A stretch of 38,478 nt of DNA from Actinotalea sp. C106 (GTDB lineage Bacteria > Actinomycetota > Actinomycetes > Actinomycetales > Cellulomonadaceae): positions 1-38,478 of the forward strand of contig NZ_JALPKN010000003.1 in assembly GCF_023630195.1 (NCBI RefSeq). The letters run 5' to 3'. Of the stretch, positions 23,050 to 30,740 are shown in pieces. The first letter of the stretch is position 1; each line of letters starts with the position of its first letter. The notes under the pieces were generated by a model, which saw only the letters and a list, made by a program, of their open reading frames with translations, was not told the origin of the DNA and ran no database searches. The position numbers and the translations under genes were made by a program.

Positions 23050-23919
23050 CTAGGCGGTGTACTCGCGCGGCGCCAGGATGACAAGCTCCTCGATCCAAGC
23101 GTTGACCCACGCCACGGCATCGCCCAAGGCGAGAACGCCAAGCCCCTCTGCGGCGTCGTCGTACCGAACGCTCCACCCGTCAGACGCGACGACCTGCGGC
23201 GGCCACGCGTGCGAGCCCCGGTACGCGAACAGGCGCACGCACGTCTCTGCAACCTTCCGCTGGTCGGCGTGCGGGCGCATCAACTGAAGGTCGACGAGAT
23301 CGTGCGCGCGGGCGCTTCCCGGCTCTGAGCAGGCGTGAATCTTCTGGCTGATCTGGTGATGGAGAGGCAGCACCCGCACAGGCGCCGGAGCTGGCAGGTC
23401 AAGCTCAGCGAACAGGTCGCGGACCTCGTCGGAGAGTTCGAGCTCGTCCGGCTCGCGAGTTGTGGCTTCCAGCTCGTCGTGCCCTAGTTCGAGGTCGACC
23501 GTCATGAACGGCTTCCCCATGTACGAGAGCTTGACCGCGATCGGCTGCATCACGTACGCGGCACCGACCCGGTCAAGGAGGTCACCGGGGGCGCGCTGCT
23601 CCCCGGGGATGCACCGACCGGTGAAGCCGCCCCAGCCTGTCGTGAGGTTCGCGGTGAAGTCGGCGATGAACCGCTCCCGGTCACCGCGGAAGGCCGCATC
23701 GAGGTCCGGGGTGTCCCGCGTGAGGCGCTCACCGAACCGGAGCTTGAGGCCCGTGCCGCCCTTCACTGCCGCGTCAGGGAGCACCTGCGCCACGACGACG
23801 TTCCCCACGAGCGACTGCGTGCGCTTCACCGTCGTGCCGTGCGCGCGGGCTGCGGCCGCCACAGCGCTCTGCAACGCCTTCACGGTTCGTGGAGCCGCAG
23901 CCCCTGCGTCAGCGGTCAT
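23050..23919 (-). CDS. AbiEii/AbiGii-family nucleotidyltransferase toxin, second system
   Basis: The 289-residue product is a second, divergent AbiEii-type protein. KGGTGLKLRFG (K53-T56) and TPDLDAAF (D72, D74) form the nucleotidyltransferase core. MQPIAVKLSYMGKPFMTVDL carries the third acidic position, and LPLHHQISQKIHA with ARAHDLVDLQLM supplies the helical motifs seen in this family. The residues needed for catalysis appear present. The ATG (23919) overlaps the antitoxin stop by four bases. It shares only the core motifs with the toxin at 21732, so the two pairs are not a recent duplication. Confidence 0.8.
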   Translation of the reverse strand: MTADAGAAAPRTVKALQSAVAAAARAHGTTVKRTQSLVGNVVVAQVLPDAAVKGGTGLKLRFGERLTRDTPDLDAAFRGDRERFIADFTANLTTGWGGFTGRCIPGEQRAPGDLLDRVGAAYVMQPIAVKLSYMGKPFMTVDLELGHDELEATTREPDELELSDEVRDLFAELDLPAPAPVRVLPLHHQISQKIHACSEPGSARAHDLVDLQLMRPHADQRKVAETCVRLFAYRGSHAWPPQVVASDGWSVRYDDAAEGLGVLALGDAVAWVNAWIEELVILAPREYTA

Positions 23920-24461
23920 CCGGCGTTCACGGTGAGCATCACGACCTGGTCCCTCTCTGCAGGGCTGATCATCCCGCGTGCCGCTGCGGTCTTGGCGGCT
24001 TCAACGACACGCTCCGGCAGGAGGGCGTGCGCTGCAGCAACGGAGCGGAGCGCCGCGGCGAGGGACATCGCGGGGATGCCGTCGACGTCGTCACGGTCGG
24101 CGTCCGCGACCGAGCGGATCACCATCTTGATGGTCGACGGAAGTTGCTTCCGTGCGGGCGTCTTGGTGGCGACCTTGATTTGACGCAGGTTCACCTGCCC
24201 GAGGTTGTGCGCGGCGAGGACGGCCTCGTCCGCCAGGACCGCGTCGGGGCCGGCGATGGCGACCGCTTCGGCGTACTCGTCGAGGGGACCGGCTGGGACC
24301 TCGGTCGACCGGTAGACGCCGTGCCCGACGCGCTCGAGGGCGCCGCGGCTCGCGAGCTTGCGAACCTCGACGGCAGGCACGCCTGCGGCTTCGGCGTCGC
24401 GGACGGTCACGATGCCATGGTTGGACCACGCGAGCTCGCGCAGCGTCTGCCTGTACGTCAT
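23916..24461 (-). CDS. AbiEi-family antitoxin, second system
   Basis: This 181-residue protein is the antitoxin and repressor of the second AbiE pair. It has the N-terminal winged helix (MTYRQTLRELAWSNHGIVTV, AAGVPAVEVRKLASRGALER, VGHGVYR) and the short AbiEi domain (GPDAVLADEAVLAAHNLGQV, IKVATKTPARKQLP). ATG 24461 follows GGAGAGGAGG by seven bases, a very good ribosome site; the frame is open to 24614 but passes through the operator. A perfect 13-bp inverted repeat lies 18-50 bases upstream, as expected for AbiEi autorepression. Confidence 0.85.
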   Translation of the reverse strand: MTYRQTLRELAWSNHGIVTVRDAEAAGVPAVEVRKLASRGALERVGHGVYRSTEVPAGPLDEYAEAVAIAGPDAVLADEAVLAAHNLGQVNLRQIKVATKTPARKQLPSTIKMVIRSVADADRDDVDGIPAMSLAAALRSVAAAHALLPERVVEAAKTAAARGMISPAERDQVVMLTVNAG

Positions 24462-24478
24462 GGCCGCCTCCTCTCCGA

Positions 24479-24510
24479 GCAAAACCGTACCACTTTCGGT
24501 ACGGTTTTGC
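24479..24510. promoter_or_regulatory. 13-bp perfect inverted repeat, operator of the second AbiE operon
   Basis: GCAAAACCGTACC (24479-24491) and GGTACGGTTTTGC (24498-24510) are perfect inverses, six bases apart. The site is AT-richer than its surroundings and sits immediately before the ribosome site of AbiEi. AbiEi proteins are known to bind inverted repeats in their own promoters. Confidence 0.75.
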
Positions 24511-24580
24511 AGCAGACGCTCTGTGCCGCGTCGACCTGGCCATGTGGCCAAAGGGCCCGCCACCGCCACTAGTGAGCGCA

Positions 24581-24665
24581 TCTCGTCGAAGTGCCCGTAG
24601 GGGGGATCTGTCACGCCTCATCGGGGGCTGGGGCCGCCCCACTGGTACGCCGGCAGGCGCCACCC
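24581..24665. repeat. dispersed repeat block Y, copy B
   Basis: TCTCGTCGAAGTGCCC (24581-24596), ATCTGTCACGCC and GGTACGCCGGCAGGCGCCAC recur in the same order as at 19381-19441, and the later part recurs at 25518-25575. It separates the second AbiE operon from the Phd-like gene. Confidence 0.6.
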
Positions 24666-24685
24666 GACGGCCTCATGGGCGCCGG

Positions 24686-25216
24686 TCAGCCCTCGTGCGA
24701 CGCGAGCCGGTCGTAGTACTCCCACGGCAGGAGCACGGCGGCGGGGGTGCCGTCGCGGGTGATGATCAGCCGGAGGTTGTCGCGTTCGACGGCTTCGAGG
24801 AGCTCGTCGAATCTCTCCTGGAGCTCGTGGATCGTGACCGTGGCCGTGCGCTGGGGTGGGCTGGTGGCGGGTGGCGGGTTCATGACCGTGGGGTCCTCGC
24901 TGCGGTGGGGGTGGGCTTGGCGGACAGCCCGCTGCAGCGCCTGCTCGAGCCCTCGCCTCAGGGCTTGCAGTGCGGCTTCGGTGCTGACCTCGGTGGCGCC
25001 GACCGCGAAGCTGATCGCGTCGTCGACGGCGAGCTCGACGACCGACGGCCGGCTGGTGCGCACCGGTTCAGGCAGGCGCAGGCCGAAGGTGAACAGGTCG
25101 GCCACCAGCGCGGGTGGCAGCGCGGTGGGGTGGGGGTCTCCGGCGCTGTGCAGGGTGACGCCACCACCGGCGCTGGGGAAGGTCACGGTGGTGGCCGCTG
25201 CGCGGTCCTGCTCCAT
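24686..25216 (-). CDS. Phd/YefM-like antitoxin domain fused to a novel N-terminal domain
   Basis: The last 50 residues (TVTIHELQERFDELLEAVER, DNLRLIITRDGTPAAVLLPW, EYYDRL) match the Phd/YefM antitoxin fold: a beta strand with helix that binds DNA, then RxGxPxAVLxPxxxY. In front are about 120 residues of unknown type (LPPALVADLFTFGLRLPEPV, VVELAVDDAISFAVGATEVS). Plain Phd proteins are 70-90 residues, so 176 is unusual. ATG 25216 is chosen as the first methionine before a sequence with normal composition. No RelE/Doc/PIN toxin gene is adjacent. It could be a solitary antitoxin or regulator. Confidence 0.6.
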   Translation of the reverse strand: MEQDRAAATTVTFPSAGGGVTLHSAGDPHPTALPPALVADLFTFGLRLPEPVRTSRPSVVELAVDDAISFAVGATEVSTEAALQALRRGLEQALQRAVRQAHPHRSEDPTVMNPPPATSPPQRTATVTIHELQERFDELLEAVERDNLRLIITRDGTPAAVLLPWEYYDRLASHEG

Positions 25217-25384
25217 GGACCGACCATAGAGGGCGCCTGAGGCCCTGGTGTCGAGTCGAGATTCGGGCGTCCCGCCGCGTGGTTCGAGCCCGGTCGTGGA
25301 ACGGCCGGCATCGCGCGCTTGCGGGGGTTCTGGCGCGTGGTCGCGACGCGCGCCTCGGGCACGAGACACCTGTTGAAACCTAAC

Positions 25385-25585
25385 CTTCTCGTGAGTGCTG
25401 CTATCCGCCCATCGTGGGGCTGTCGGTGGCCAGTGGGTGCGGTGAGTCCCGGGCAGCGTTCTTGGTTGTCATCGTCAGTCCCACGGTGGGCGCGTCGCCG
25501 ATGTGCCAGTGGGGGCTGTCACGCCTCATCGGGGTGGGGGCTCCGGCCCACCGGTACGCCGCCAAGCGCCACCGCGGCGATCGCG
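25385..25585. repeat. dispersed repeat block Y, copy C
   Basis: The first 29 bases match 19343-19371 with one mismatch, and CTGTCACGCCTCATCGGGG with the following CCGGTACGCCGCCAAGCGCC matches copy B in 24610-24665. This copy has about 80 extra bases in the middle. It fills most of the gene-free gap 25217-25601. Confidence 0.6.
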
Positions 25586-25601
25586 GCGTCCTCCCGCTGG
25601 G

Positions 25602-25940
25602 CTAGTCAGCGAGCGGGCGGGCAATCGTCGTCCACACTGGCCGCCGGACTGCCAGCACCGTCTGCCCCTTGTGCTGCTTGAACTCGATCGTGAAACGCCC
25701 CCCGCAGCCTTCGCATCGACCGCCCAAACTGATTACGTGGCGGCGGCCGGTCTCCGGGATCGGCAGATCGACCTCATCACCGGTCAGCACGCGGCCGGCA
25801 GAGTCCACATGGACGGGAACGACCGGGCCATCTTCCCGTGGGCGCCCCGCGACGTATACGTCCTCGATGTGCACGTAGCTGTCCGCGCAGAGAGGGCACT
25901 GCAGGTAGTCGGAGTCGGCGAGCAGAAACGGCTGGGACAT
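25602..25940 (-). CDS. zinc-ribbon-like hypothetical protein (112 aa)
   Basis: Two Cys pairs, CPLCADSYVHIEDVYV (C15, C18) and CEGCGGRF (near C75 and C78), form a likely zinc ribbon split by a 55-residue insert with the acidic sheet GEVDLPIP-like strands. The end LAVRRPVWTTIARPLAD is basic. Small zinc-ribbon proteins of this form occur on actinobacterial phages and plasmids without an assigned role. The ATG (25940) overlaps the stop of the gene before it (TGATG), so the two are coupled. Confidence 0.6.
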   Translation of the reverse strand: MSQPFLLADSDYLQCPLCADSYVHIEDVYVAGRPREDGPVVPVHVDSAGRVLTGDEVDLPIPETGRRHVISLGGRCEGCGGRFTIEFKQHKGQTVLAVRRPVWTTIARPLAD

Positions 25941-26197
25941 CAGGCACCTCCATCAGGGCCTCCGGCACCCGCCGGAGGGGCACCTCCGACGGTACGCCCT
26001 CGCAGGGTGTCGTGTCCGGAGGTCGGCCTGAGAGCCCGTCTGGACCGTCCCTCGTCGACGCCACTGTCGGCGATCACGCCCCCGCAGGTCCGCATGACGA
26101 TGCGTGCTGCGACCCCGTCAGACCCCAAGGATGCCCGGAACAGCGCCCGGAGAGCCTGGTCCTCGTCCAACTCTTGGTCACTCGAGGGTTCGCTCAT
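25940..26197 (-). CDS. small hypothetical protein (85 aa)
   Basis: ATG 26197 opens MSEPSSDQELDEDQALRALF then RASLGSDGVAARIVMRTCGG and a Gly/Pro/Arg-rich tail. The acidic first third and helical centre look real, and coupling to the zinc-ribbon gene supports expression. No motif is recognised. Confidence 0.45.
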   Translation of the reverse strand: MSEPSSDQELDEDQALRALFRASLGSDGVAARIVMRTCGGVIADSGVDEGRSRRALRPTSGHDTLRGRTVGGAPPAGAGGPDGGA

Positions 26198-26570
26198 GCG
26201 CCCCACCCTGGGCGCTGGGGTCGACGACGCGGAAGCGGGTTGGGACATCTGTGGACAGCGCCGCGCCGACGTGGGCGCGGCATCGGAGAACTAGCTTCCA
26301 GGACGTGGCTCAACCACTGCCGCTCAACGAGGTCCGGTCCCGAGCGGCGAAGTTCGCCATCGACTGGGTCTGACTCGGGCACGGGGGCTAGCGGTGCTGT
26401 CGCTCACGCCATGCCGTCTGGCCTTCCTGGGCCCTCTCCGCAGAGGGTCACGCGGGCGGTCCACCGCGTGCGGGACCGGTCGGCAGGGACACGGCGGCGG
26501 AGGAAGTGGTGGGGCTGAGTGCCGGAGTTGGTGGGGAACAGACGCGATCACTCACCGACATACTGGTCCG
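26198..26570. other. 373-bp divergent intergenic region
   Basis: The gap separates the minus-strand zinc-ribbon pair from the plus-strand PIN gene. I see no coding frame with support. CATACT about ten bases before ATG 26571 is a plausible -10 box for a leaderless PIN message. Confidence 0.4.
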
Positions 26571-27455
26571 ATGAAGGTGCGGCCGCTTCCGACGGTGACT
26601 GGCGAGCGCGCCGAGGCGGTTCTTCGCGAGGCAGCGAACACCTTCGAGAACATGCGCGGCTCGTCTCACGACCCGTTCGAGCTCTACAACGGCTACCTGC
26701 GGAGGGCCGCCGAGCAGCTCAAGGTGCTCTCGTACGTGCTGCCAGCCGTCGACCTTGATCGGCTCATCACCACCCCGCGCTACTGGATGCTGCACGGCAT
26801 CGACCCGGCCGGGAAGGGGCCGGTCCTGGCGACGCTGCTCGATCTCGAGCTCGACGAGAAGATCCGAGCTCTTGAGGAGGCAGCCCGTTCCCTCGCTGAT
26901 GACCGGTACCAGTTCAGTCATGCCGAGACCATCGTGGTGCCAGACACGAACGTGCTCTTGCACCATGCCTGCTCGGTGGGCAACATCCAATGGGCGCGCC
27001 TTGCGCCTCCCGGCGCACGACGGGTGATGGTCGCGGTTCCGCTCGTAGTCATCGACGAACTCGACAACGCCAAGCGCCGGTCAGAGAAGAACGCGACGGG
27101 AACGGAGACGGTCCGCACACGCGCGCGCCGGACCTTGTCCGCCCTCGAAGACTTCTTCCGTGACTCCCTGACGCACACGATGGAAGGTTCGCGGCCCGTT
27201 ACGGAGTTCGTCCTCGTCCTCGGCGACCCCGAGAGGCCACGTCTGCTTGACGCGGACTACGAGATCATCGACACCGCTCGAGCGATCTCCGATCTCTCGA
27301 CAACGAAGACTGTCATCGCGACCGCCGATGCCGGGATGCGGCTCCGTGCGCGCGCGGCGGGGGTCGAGGCCGTGGAGCCACCTGACTACGAGAGCCCGCC
27401 ACCGACAGCAGCCCCCGAACTCAGGGGAGCGCAGAGTGCAACGGAGCAGCCGTAA
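26571..27455 (+). CDS. PIN-domain protein with N-terminal helical domain (294 aa)
   Basis: PIN domains are metal-dependent ribonucleases. Acidic residues are in the right places: D125 in IVVPDTNVLLHH, D162/E163 in VVIDELDNAKRR, D234 in IIDTARAIS and D253 in IATADAGMRLRARAAG. About 120 residues of helical sequence precede the domain (FELYNGYLRRAAEQLKVLSY, DLDRLITTPRYWMLHGID), and an acidic Pro-rich tail follows. This is longer than VapC toxins and nearer to the stand-alone or PhoH-linked PIN type. No antitoxin gene is adjacent. A GC-rich hairpin terminates it. In a defence island, an RNase effector is a reasonable inference. Confidence 0.7.
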   Translation: MKVRPLPTVTGERAEAVLREAANTFENMRGSSHDPFELYNGYLRRAAEQLKVLSYVLPAVDLDRLITTPRYWMLHGIDPAGKGPVLATLLDLELDEKIRALEEAARSLADDRYQFSHAETIVVPDTNVLLHHACSVGNIQWARLAPPGARRVMVAVPLVVIDELDNAKRRSEKNATGTETVRTRARRTLSALEDFFRDSLTHTMEGSRPVTEFVLVLGDPERPRLLDADYEIIDTARAISDLSTTKTVIATADAGMRLRARAAGVEAVEPPDYESPPPTAAPELRGAQSATEQP

Positions 27456-27464
27456 CCCCTGGCG

Positions 27465-27487
27465 GCGCGCCCGCCGACCGGGCGCGC
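27465..27487 (+). terminator. hairpin terminator after the PIN gene
   Basis: GCGCGCCC (27465-27472) pairs perfectly with GGGCGCGC (27480-27487) around a 7-base loop, ten bases after the PIN stop codon. Confidence 0.65.
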
Positions 27488-27608
27488 ACCCGCTCAGCCT
27501 GCGCCTTCGGGTTAATACGCCATCCCAGGACCGCATTTCGCACTACAAGCCACGACCGCTCCGCTACGTTGCCAGTAGTGGCGCATGGACACCGGACCGG
27601 GGGAAGCA

Positions 27609-28712
27609 ATGGTCGAGCGAAAGTACGTTCCGATCCTGAAGGGCAAGATGGGCGAGCTAAACGCCCTCGGCAGGATGGGACCCGACGAACTGGCCGGTGC
27701 CCGCCCGTTGGTGGAGGTGATCGGCGGCCCAACGGCTGACGAGAAGCCCCGCGAGGAGGTCATCGCTGCCGCGGTGAAGCGGATCGCGAACGCGTGGCCC
27801 GCCGGCCGCCCGCCCCTCGCTCTAGACGCCGCCGACCTCGAACCAGAGGAGGCCGACTCGGACGAAGCCCACCCGGGTCAGGACGCGCCGGCCGTCCGCA
27901 GGATTATCGACCATCTGCAGCAGGGCGGCGTCAGTGCCGCCCCCGTCGTGCGTCTAGCTGACCCGCCGGAGAACTTCGAAGCCTTGCGGGAAAGTTGCTC
28001 GCGAGACGGTCACGGCGCGCTCATCAGGGTGACACCGAACGACCTTGACGACTCGGTCCTTCCCCTTGACCGTCTGATCGAGGCCCGCGTGCAGGACCTC
28101 GGCATCAACTCGCCAGCCCTCGTCGACGTCGTTCTCGACTTCGGCGCGGTGGGGGACGAGAACGCTGTCGCCATCGCATCACGCCTCGGGCGGTTCCTCG
28201 TAAGTGACCTGACGCGGCAGCCGTGGCGAACAGTCGCGGTTGCCGCGGGGGCGTTCCCATCGGATCTCTCAGGTGTGCAGGCGAACACGTTCGGCGTGCT
28301 TGCCAGACTCGACAAGGCTCTCTGGCAAAACCTCAACCGGCTCGATGTTGGGAGGCCCCTCGACTTCGCGGACTACGCAGTCGCCCATCCGCTCCTACCT
28401 GTCGGCGGCGCGTTCGCAGCCCCACCCCAGCTCCGGTACACGGTGGATGACGCATGGCTCGTGATGAAGGGGCGACGGCAGGATCGCCGCGGGCATGCGC
28501 AGTTCTTTGACATTTGCCGTGCGCTCGTGGAGCGCGAGGGGGCGGCCTTTCGCCCTGACCTGTCGTGGGGCGACGACTACATCTGGGCTGCCGCGCAGTC
28601 GGTGGACTCGCCTGTTGCTCGGCCGGGGAACGCGACTACCTGGCGGTCGATCGCGACATCGCACCATCTGGCATGGGTAGTGCGCTCGCTTCGCGAGCGG
28701 GACGAGCCCTGA
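27609..28712 (+). CDS. beta-family / sce7725-type protein
   Basis: The start MVERKYVPILKGKMGELNAL is the signature of the 'beta protein' group (phage T4-like beta, sce7725 family), with PLVEVIGGP following. Later blocks PALVDVVLDFGAVGDENAVA, AAGAFPSDLSGVQANTFGVL and WGDDYIWAAAQSV are also typical, and the 367-residue length fits. The function is unknown; such genes cluster with defence genes and commonly with sce7726. I chose ATG 27609 because GGGGGAA stands before it; ATG 27585 lacks a site. The 3' end overlaps the convergent sce7726 gene by 77 bases, so the two transcripts are complementary there. Confidence 0.7.
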   Translation: MVERKYVPILKGKMGELNALGRMGPDELAGARPLVEVIGGPTADEKPREEVIAAAVKRIANAWPAGRPPLALDAADLEPEEADSDEAHPGQDAPAVRRIIDHLQQGGVSAAPVVRLADPPENFEALRESCSRDGHGALIRVTPNDLDDSVLPLDRLIEARVQDLGINSPALVDVVLDFGAVGDENAVAIASRLGRFLVSDLTRQPWRTVAVAAGAFPSDLSGVQANTFGVLARLDKALWQNLNRLDVGRPLDFADYAVAHPLLPVGGAFAAPPQLRYTVDDAWLVMKGRRQDRRGHAQFFDICRALVEREGAAFRPDLSWGDDYIWAAAQSVDSPVARPGNATTWRSIATSHHLAWVVRSLRERDEP

Positions 28713-29247
28713 GGTGGTCTCGGACAGTGCAGGAGAGTTCTTCGAGCGTGAGGTGTTCGACCAGCAGGTCCCACAGATCCCAGCGTGTCAGTCTCGAGGT
28801 TCGCTCACGGATACCTCGGTTCTGGACAACGGCGGCGGCTTCGTCGCGCCAGAGGAGTTGTGCGAGAGCCAGTGGATCAACGGACGAGTTGCGACGGGCG
28901 GGGCGCACGTCCTCCAGGGTGGCGTGGCTGCCCGACTCGCGCGCGACGATGACACCCCACCACTCAGGTACATGAGACGCGAGGGTCTGAGACCATCGCT
29001 CCTCGATCACGATCGTGACGTAGTCCAGGCACCGCTCGTAGACCTCGCGCTGTCGCGGGAGTCGAGTAAGCCTGTCGCGGGCGGACTTGATCTCGAAGCC
29101 GCTCAACGCGCCGTTGACCACCCCGACATCGACCCGCGCCTCTCCGAGGCAGAGGGACAGCTCCGGCCACACCCGCGTGTCCGGATCGTGCGCGTGATCG
29201 GCTGCGAGCTGCTGCAGGAGCGCGTGCCTGATCTCCCCGTCGCGCAT
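28636..29247 (-). CDS. sce7726-family protein (PD-(D/E)XK nuclease-like)
   Basis: The 203-residue protein matches the sce7726 family: MRDGEIRHALLQQL at the start, ARVDVGVVNGALSGFEIKS, then RLPRQREVYERCLDYVTIVI and VPEWWGVIVA. E29, D40 and the ExK at 52-54 give a PD-(D/E)XK-like active site, so a DNA- or RNA-cutting role is likely but unproven. No good ribosome site precedes ATG 29247. It overlaps the sce7725-like gene tail to tail and diverges from the membrane protein at 29280 with 32 bases between them. Confidence 0.75.
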   Translation of the reverse strand: MRDGEIRHALLQQLAADHAHDPDTRVWPELSLCLGEARVDVGVVNGALSGFEIKSARDRLTRLPRQREVYERCLDYVTIVIEERWSQTLASHVPEWWGVIVARESGSHATLEDVRPARRNSSVDPLALAQLLWRDEAAAVVQNRGIRERTSRLTRWDLWDLLVEHLTLEELSCTVRDHLRARPAREASALPMPDGAMSRSTAR

Positions 29248-29279
29248 GCTGGCAGTCTAGGCACCGTCGGAAGGTTCGC

Positions 29280-29747
29280 ATGACCGGGGAACCTGATGTG
29301 TTGGCTCGCGCCATCGCGGTTGCCGCCCTCGCGTTGACGGTGCTGCAGATGGTGCTCGCTTCCAGGCGAGGACTGTGGACGCGCAGGGCCGCGAACGTCG
29401 GTGACCTCCGCCGCACCCTCGAAGAGCTTCGCTCGGTGCTCGACTCCGCCCGGGACACGCGCGGAGCTGGCAACCTCTGGACGCAGACGATGGACGCGCA
29501 CATGTTCAGTCTGCGCGAGCAAGTGGCGGAGGTTCCGGATCGCAAGCTGAGCCGCTTGGCCCGACGCCTTCACGACGAGGTCGTCGCGATCCGGGGCATG
29601 GCAACGCCAACCAACGAGGACCTGCTCGATCGGGGAGTCTCGTTGAATGTCGAGCAGCAACGCTTGCTCGAACGCGCCCGCGCCGACGTCGGGGCGTCCC
29701 TGACACGAGTGAGCGTCTGCATCCGGATGGGTGGACGCCAAGGCTGA
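29280..29747 (+). CDS. membrane-anchored hypothetical protein (155 aa)
   Basis: GGAAGG six bases before ATG 29280 supports the start. One N-terminal membrane helix (AIAVAALALTVLQMVLASRR) is followed by about 120 residues of charged helix (VGDLRRTLEELRSVLDSARD, LSRLARRLHDEVVAIRGMAT), probably a cytoplasmic coiled coil. No family recognised. Placed divergently from sce7726, it may be part of the same cassette. Confidence 0.6.
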   Translation: MTGEPDVLARAIAVAALALTVLQMVLASRRGLWTRRAANVGDLRRTLEELRSVLDSARDTRGAGNLWTQTMDAHMFSLREQVAEVPDRKLSRLARRLHDEVVAIRGMATPTNEDLLDRGVSLNVEQQRLLERARADVGASLTRVSVCIRMGGRQG

Positions 29748-29780
29748 CGTAAAGACCGCGCATGGAGAGTTGGTTCGGCC

Positions 29781-30686
29781 TCAGCCTCCTGGGGCCGACT
29801 GCGCCGGAGCCGGCTCCTCGTCGATGCCAAAGCGCTCGAACGTCCAAGAGCGAAGCCTGTTGATCCAGCCCTCGATGGCCTTCGCGCCAAGGTCCGGAGC
29901 ATCGGGAAGGAGCAGCCCAAGCTCGAAGAAGAGCATCAACGACATCGCCTGCACCTCGGCGACGTTGCGGTCGTCGTCCGCGATGAGCCCCTTGATGCCC
30001 TGGTCGCCGACTCTCCTGGTGATCGAGTCAATCAAGGCGCCTGGCGCCGCGTGCGTCTCCTCGGACCACGCCGTGAACAGTAGCTCGTACTGGTTCAACC
30101 GCAGCGGCTGATCGGAAGCCTCCGCAAGGGCACGCGCTGTCTTGCCCGACCAACTCTGTGCCCAGGCGATCTTGCCGTTGCCCTTCACAGTGCGGAACTC
30201 TCCGACGGCGCCGCTCGCGAGGAACCCGACCAAGCGCTGTCGGTGATCGTCATCTACTGGCCGGCCTGTGGCAGCGTCGTACTCGATCCGCGCTAGAGCG
30301 GCGCGCGCCGCCTGCAGGAGGCCGAAGTTCGCGAAGCGGAGCGCAGCCTCGTTGCGGTCGCTCGCGCGGTTCAGTTCCTCAGCGGCGAGCACAAGCTCGT
30401 ACAGTTGCCGCGCTGGCGCTGTCGCGATCTCCCAGTGGCCGTCCGCGGTAAGCAGTCGAACCGCCTTGAGCGCGTTCACGCCCCGGACAAACAGCGCGAT
30501 GTCGAACTGGTGGGTCTCGGAGGCCATCGTTCGGACCGCGGCGAGGGCGATGTCTGCGGCGCGTGTGACCTCGTCGACCACGGCGAACGATACGCGCAAG
30601 CGGGTTGATGGACCCGGGACGATCGAGAAGCCGTGGGTTGCACCCGGTCCTGGCCGACGCGAGTTCTTCTTCTTCCTGCGGCTCAT
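29781..30686 (-). CDS. DUF5677-like hypothetical protein (301 aa)
   Basis: After a basic start (MSRRKKKNSRRPGPG) the protein is all-helical: FDIALFVRGVNALKAVRLLT, APARQLYELVLAAEELNRAS, EAALRFANFGLLQAARAALA and LNQYELLFTAWSEETHAAPG. This resembles DUF5677-type proteins, which are common in defence islands without a known role; I rate the match as moderate. ATG 30686 has GGTGGG six bases upstream; ATG 30692 is too close to it. It ends 33 bases after the membrane-anchored gene, convergently. Confidence 0.5.
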   Translation of the reverse strand: MSRRKKKNSRRPGPGATHGFSIVPGPSTRLRVSFAVVDEVTRAADIALAAVRTMASETHQFDIALFVRGVNALKAVRLLTADGHWEIATAPARQLYELVLAAEELNRASDRNEAALRFANFGLLQAARAALARIEYDAATGRPVDDDHRQRLVGFLASGAVGEFRTVKGNGKIAWAQSWSGKTARALAEASDQPLRLNQYELLFTAWSEETHAAPGALIDSITRRVGDQGIKGLIADDDRNVAEVQAMSLMLFFELGLLLPDAPDLGAKAIEGWINRLRSWTFERFGIDEEPAPAQSAPGG

Positions 30687-30740
30687 CGACATCCCACCAA
30701 TCGGTGCCAGTGCGGCCCACGCTGGTCGCTGGCAGCTCAC

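Noticed and set aside
22873-23328. Frames in the cytosine-rich run between the AbiE pairs
   Set aside because: Simple imperfect repeats produce Gly/Ser/Arg-rich peptides without start signals.
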